Below, in pieces: positions 4,761-5,306 of a stretch of 5,306 nt of DNA (position 1 is its first letter; every line of letters begins with the position of its first letter). Under the pieces are notes generated by a model, which made no database searches, was not told where the DNA came from, and was given only the letters and a program-made list of their open reading frames with translations. Both the position numbers and the translations under genes were made by a program. Origin of the DNA: Burkholderiales bacterium (lineage in GTDB: Bacteria; Pseudomonadota; Gammaproteobacteria; Burkholderiales; JAEUMW01). The stretch is from NCBI GenBank assembly GCA_016791285.1, contig JAEUMX010000038.1:1-5306 (forward strand). The letters are read 5' to 3'.

Positions 4761-5306
4761 TTAAGCCGCCGCCTCTCGCTGCACGCGGTAGTGCGCCTCG
4801 GGCACAGGATAGCCTGCCGCGCCGAAGGTCTCCGTGATCACCCGGTTGGTGTCGAAGTACACCTGCCAGTAATGATCGGTATGGGTGTACGGCCGCACCG
4901 CGAGCACCGGACCGCGCTCGTTGAAGTCGATGATCTCGACATCCGGCCCGGCATCTTTGGCGATGTTCGGGATCTTTGCGAGCGCGGCTTTCAAACGGGC
5001 GACCGCATCCTTGGGGTCGACCCCGTGTGCGAGCTGCGCCAGCCGGTCCACCCTGCGGTACGGGCTCGCCGAAAAGTTCTGCACCGTGTCGGAGAAGATC
5101 TTGTTGTTACCGACGAACGAGGTGACGTTGTCCGGCTTCATGATGGTGGTCGCGAAGAGGCCGATCTCCTTCACCGTGCCCTCGATGCCGCCCGCCATCA
5201 CGTAGTCGCCCACCTTGAACGGCCTGAGCACGATGAGAAACGCCCCCGCCGCGAAGTTTGCGAGAAGGCCACCCCACGCCGCACCGATCGCTATACCGGC
5301 GCCCGC
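4761..5306 (-). CDS. MscS-family mechanosensitive channel, C-terminal part (5' end outside window)
   Basis: The frame is open from the right edge to TAA at 4761-4763, giving the last 181 residues. The first 25-30 are the pore-lining TM3 helix (AGAGIAIGAAWGGLLANFAA, then GAFLIV). They are followed by RPFKVGDYV.AGG.EGTV.EIGLFATTI, the hallmark MscS beta-domain, with FVGNNKIFSDTVQNFS and the alpha/beta C-terminal domain ending near YPVPEAHYRV. The channel opens under membrane tension to release solutes on hypo-osmotic shock. Compared with E. coli MscS, pore positions aligned with L109, L111 and Q112 are Ala, Trp and Gly. The GTG within the visible part (5229-5231, LIVLRPF) is internal, not a start. 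The gene converges on DUF3750 with 4 bp between stops and no visible terminator. Confidence 0.92.
   Translation of the reverse strand, partial: AGAGIAIGAAWGGLLANFAAGAFLIVLRPFKVGDYVMAGGIEGTVKEIGLFATTIMKPDNVTSFVGNNKIFSDTVQNFSASPYRRVDRLAQLAHGVDPKDAVARLKAALAKIPNIAKDAGPDVEIIDFNERGPVLAVRPYTHTDHYWQVYFDTNRVITETFGAAGYPVPEAHYRVQREAAA

Overview
The window looks like the chromosome of a GC-rich Pseudomonadota bacterium, probably a beta- or gammaproteobacterium. I infer this from the base composition, codon use and the mix of families (an IS66 element, a PafA-like phosphatase, DUF3750, an MscS-type channel with a Trp-Gly-Gly pore-helix motif). No rRNA or other strong taxonomic marker is present, so the placement is tentative.

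Layout. (1) Positions 1-213 are the right end of an IS66-family insertion sequence: the last 56 codons of the transposase, then 40 bp ending in TTAC, the expected IS66 terminus. (2) Directly abutting it is a Phd/YefM-type antitoxin gene that has lost its N-terminal part. Its surviving reading frame opens inside the IS end (ATG at 195) and overlaps by GTGA an intact PIN-domain toxin (413-820). (3) Positions 821-1399 hold a small minus-strand DUF2934 gene (924-1205, start uncertain), a hairpin, a 14-bp-period direct repeat and a 40-nt stem-loop. (4) On the minus strand, 1400-2036 is a complete VapBC module with an AbrB-fold antitoxin. It has a TTG start, a good promoter and a 12-bp perfect palindrome that covers the ribosome binding site. 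(5) On the plus strand, 2281-3954 is an exported alkaline phosphatase-superfamily enzyme with all PafA-type active-site residues, followed by a DUF3750 membrane-anchored or exported protein (4016-4756). (6) A minus-strand MscS-family channel (4761-5306) runs off the right edge and converges on the DUF3750 gene with only 4 bp between the stop codons.

How the parts relate. The left 2 kb is accessory DNA: two separate PIN-toxin modules, one broken into by an IS. The right 3.3 kb looks like ordinary envelope functions: phosphate scavenging, an unknown envelope protein and osmotic release. The most notable points are the IS66 insertion in the antitoxin, which leaves a chimeric start and an apparently intact toxin, and a possible link between DUF3750 and permuted papain-like (NlpC/P60-type) folds. 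I see no tRNA, rRNA, CRISPR array or convincing intrinsic terminator. I found no clearly new multi-gene system.
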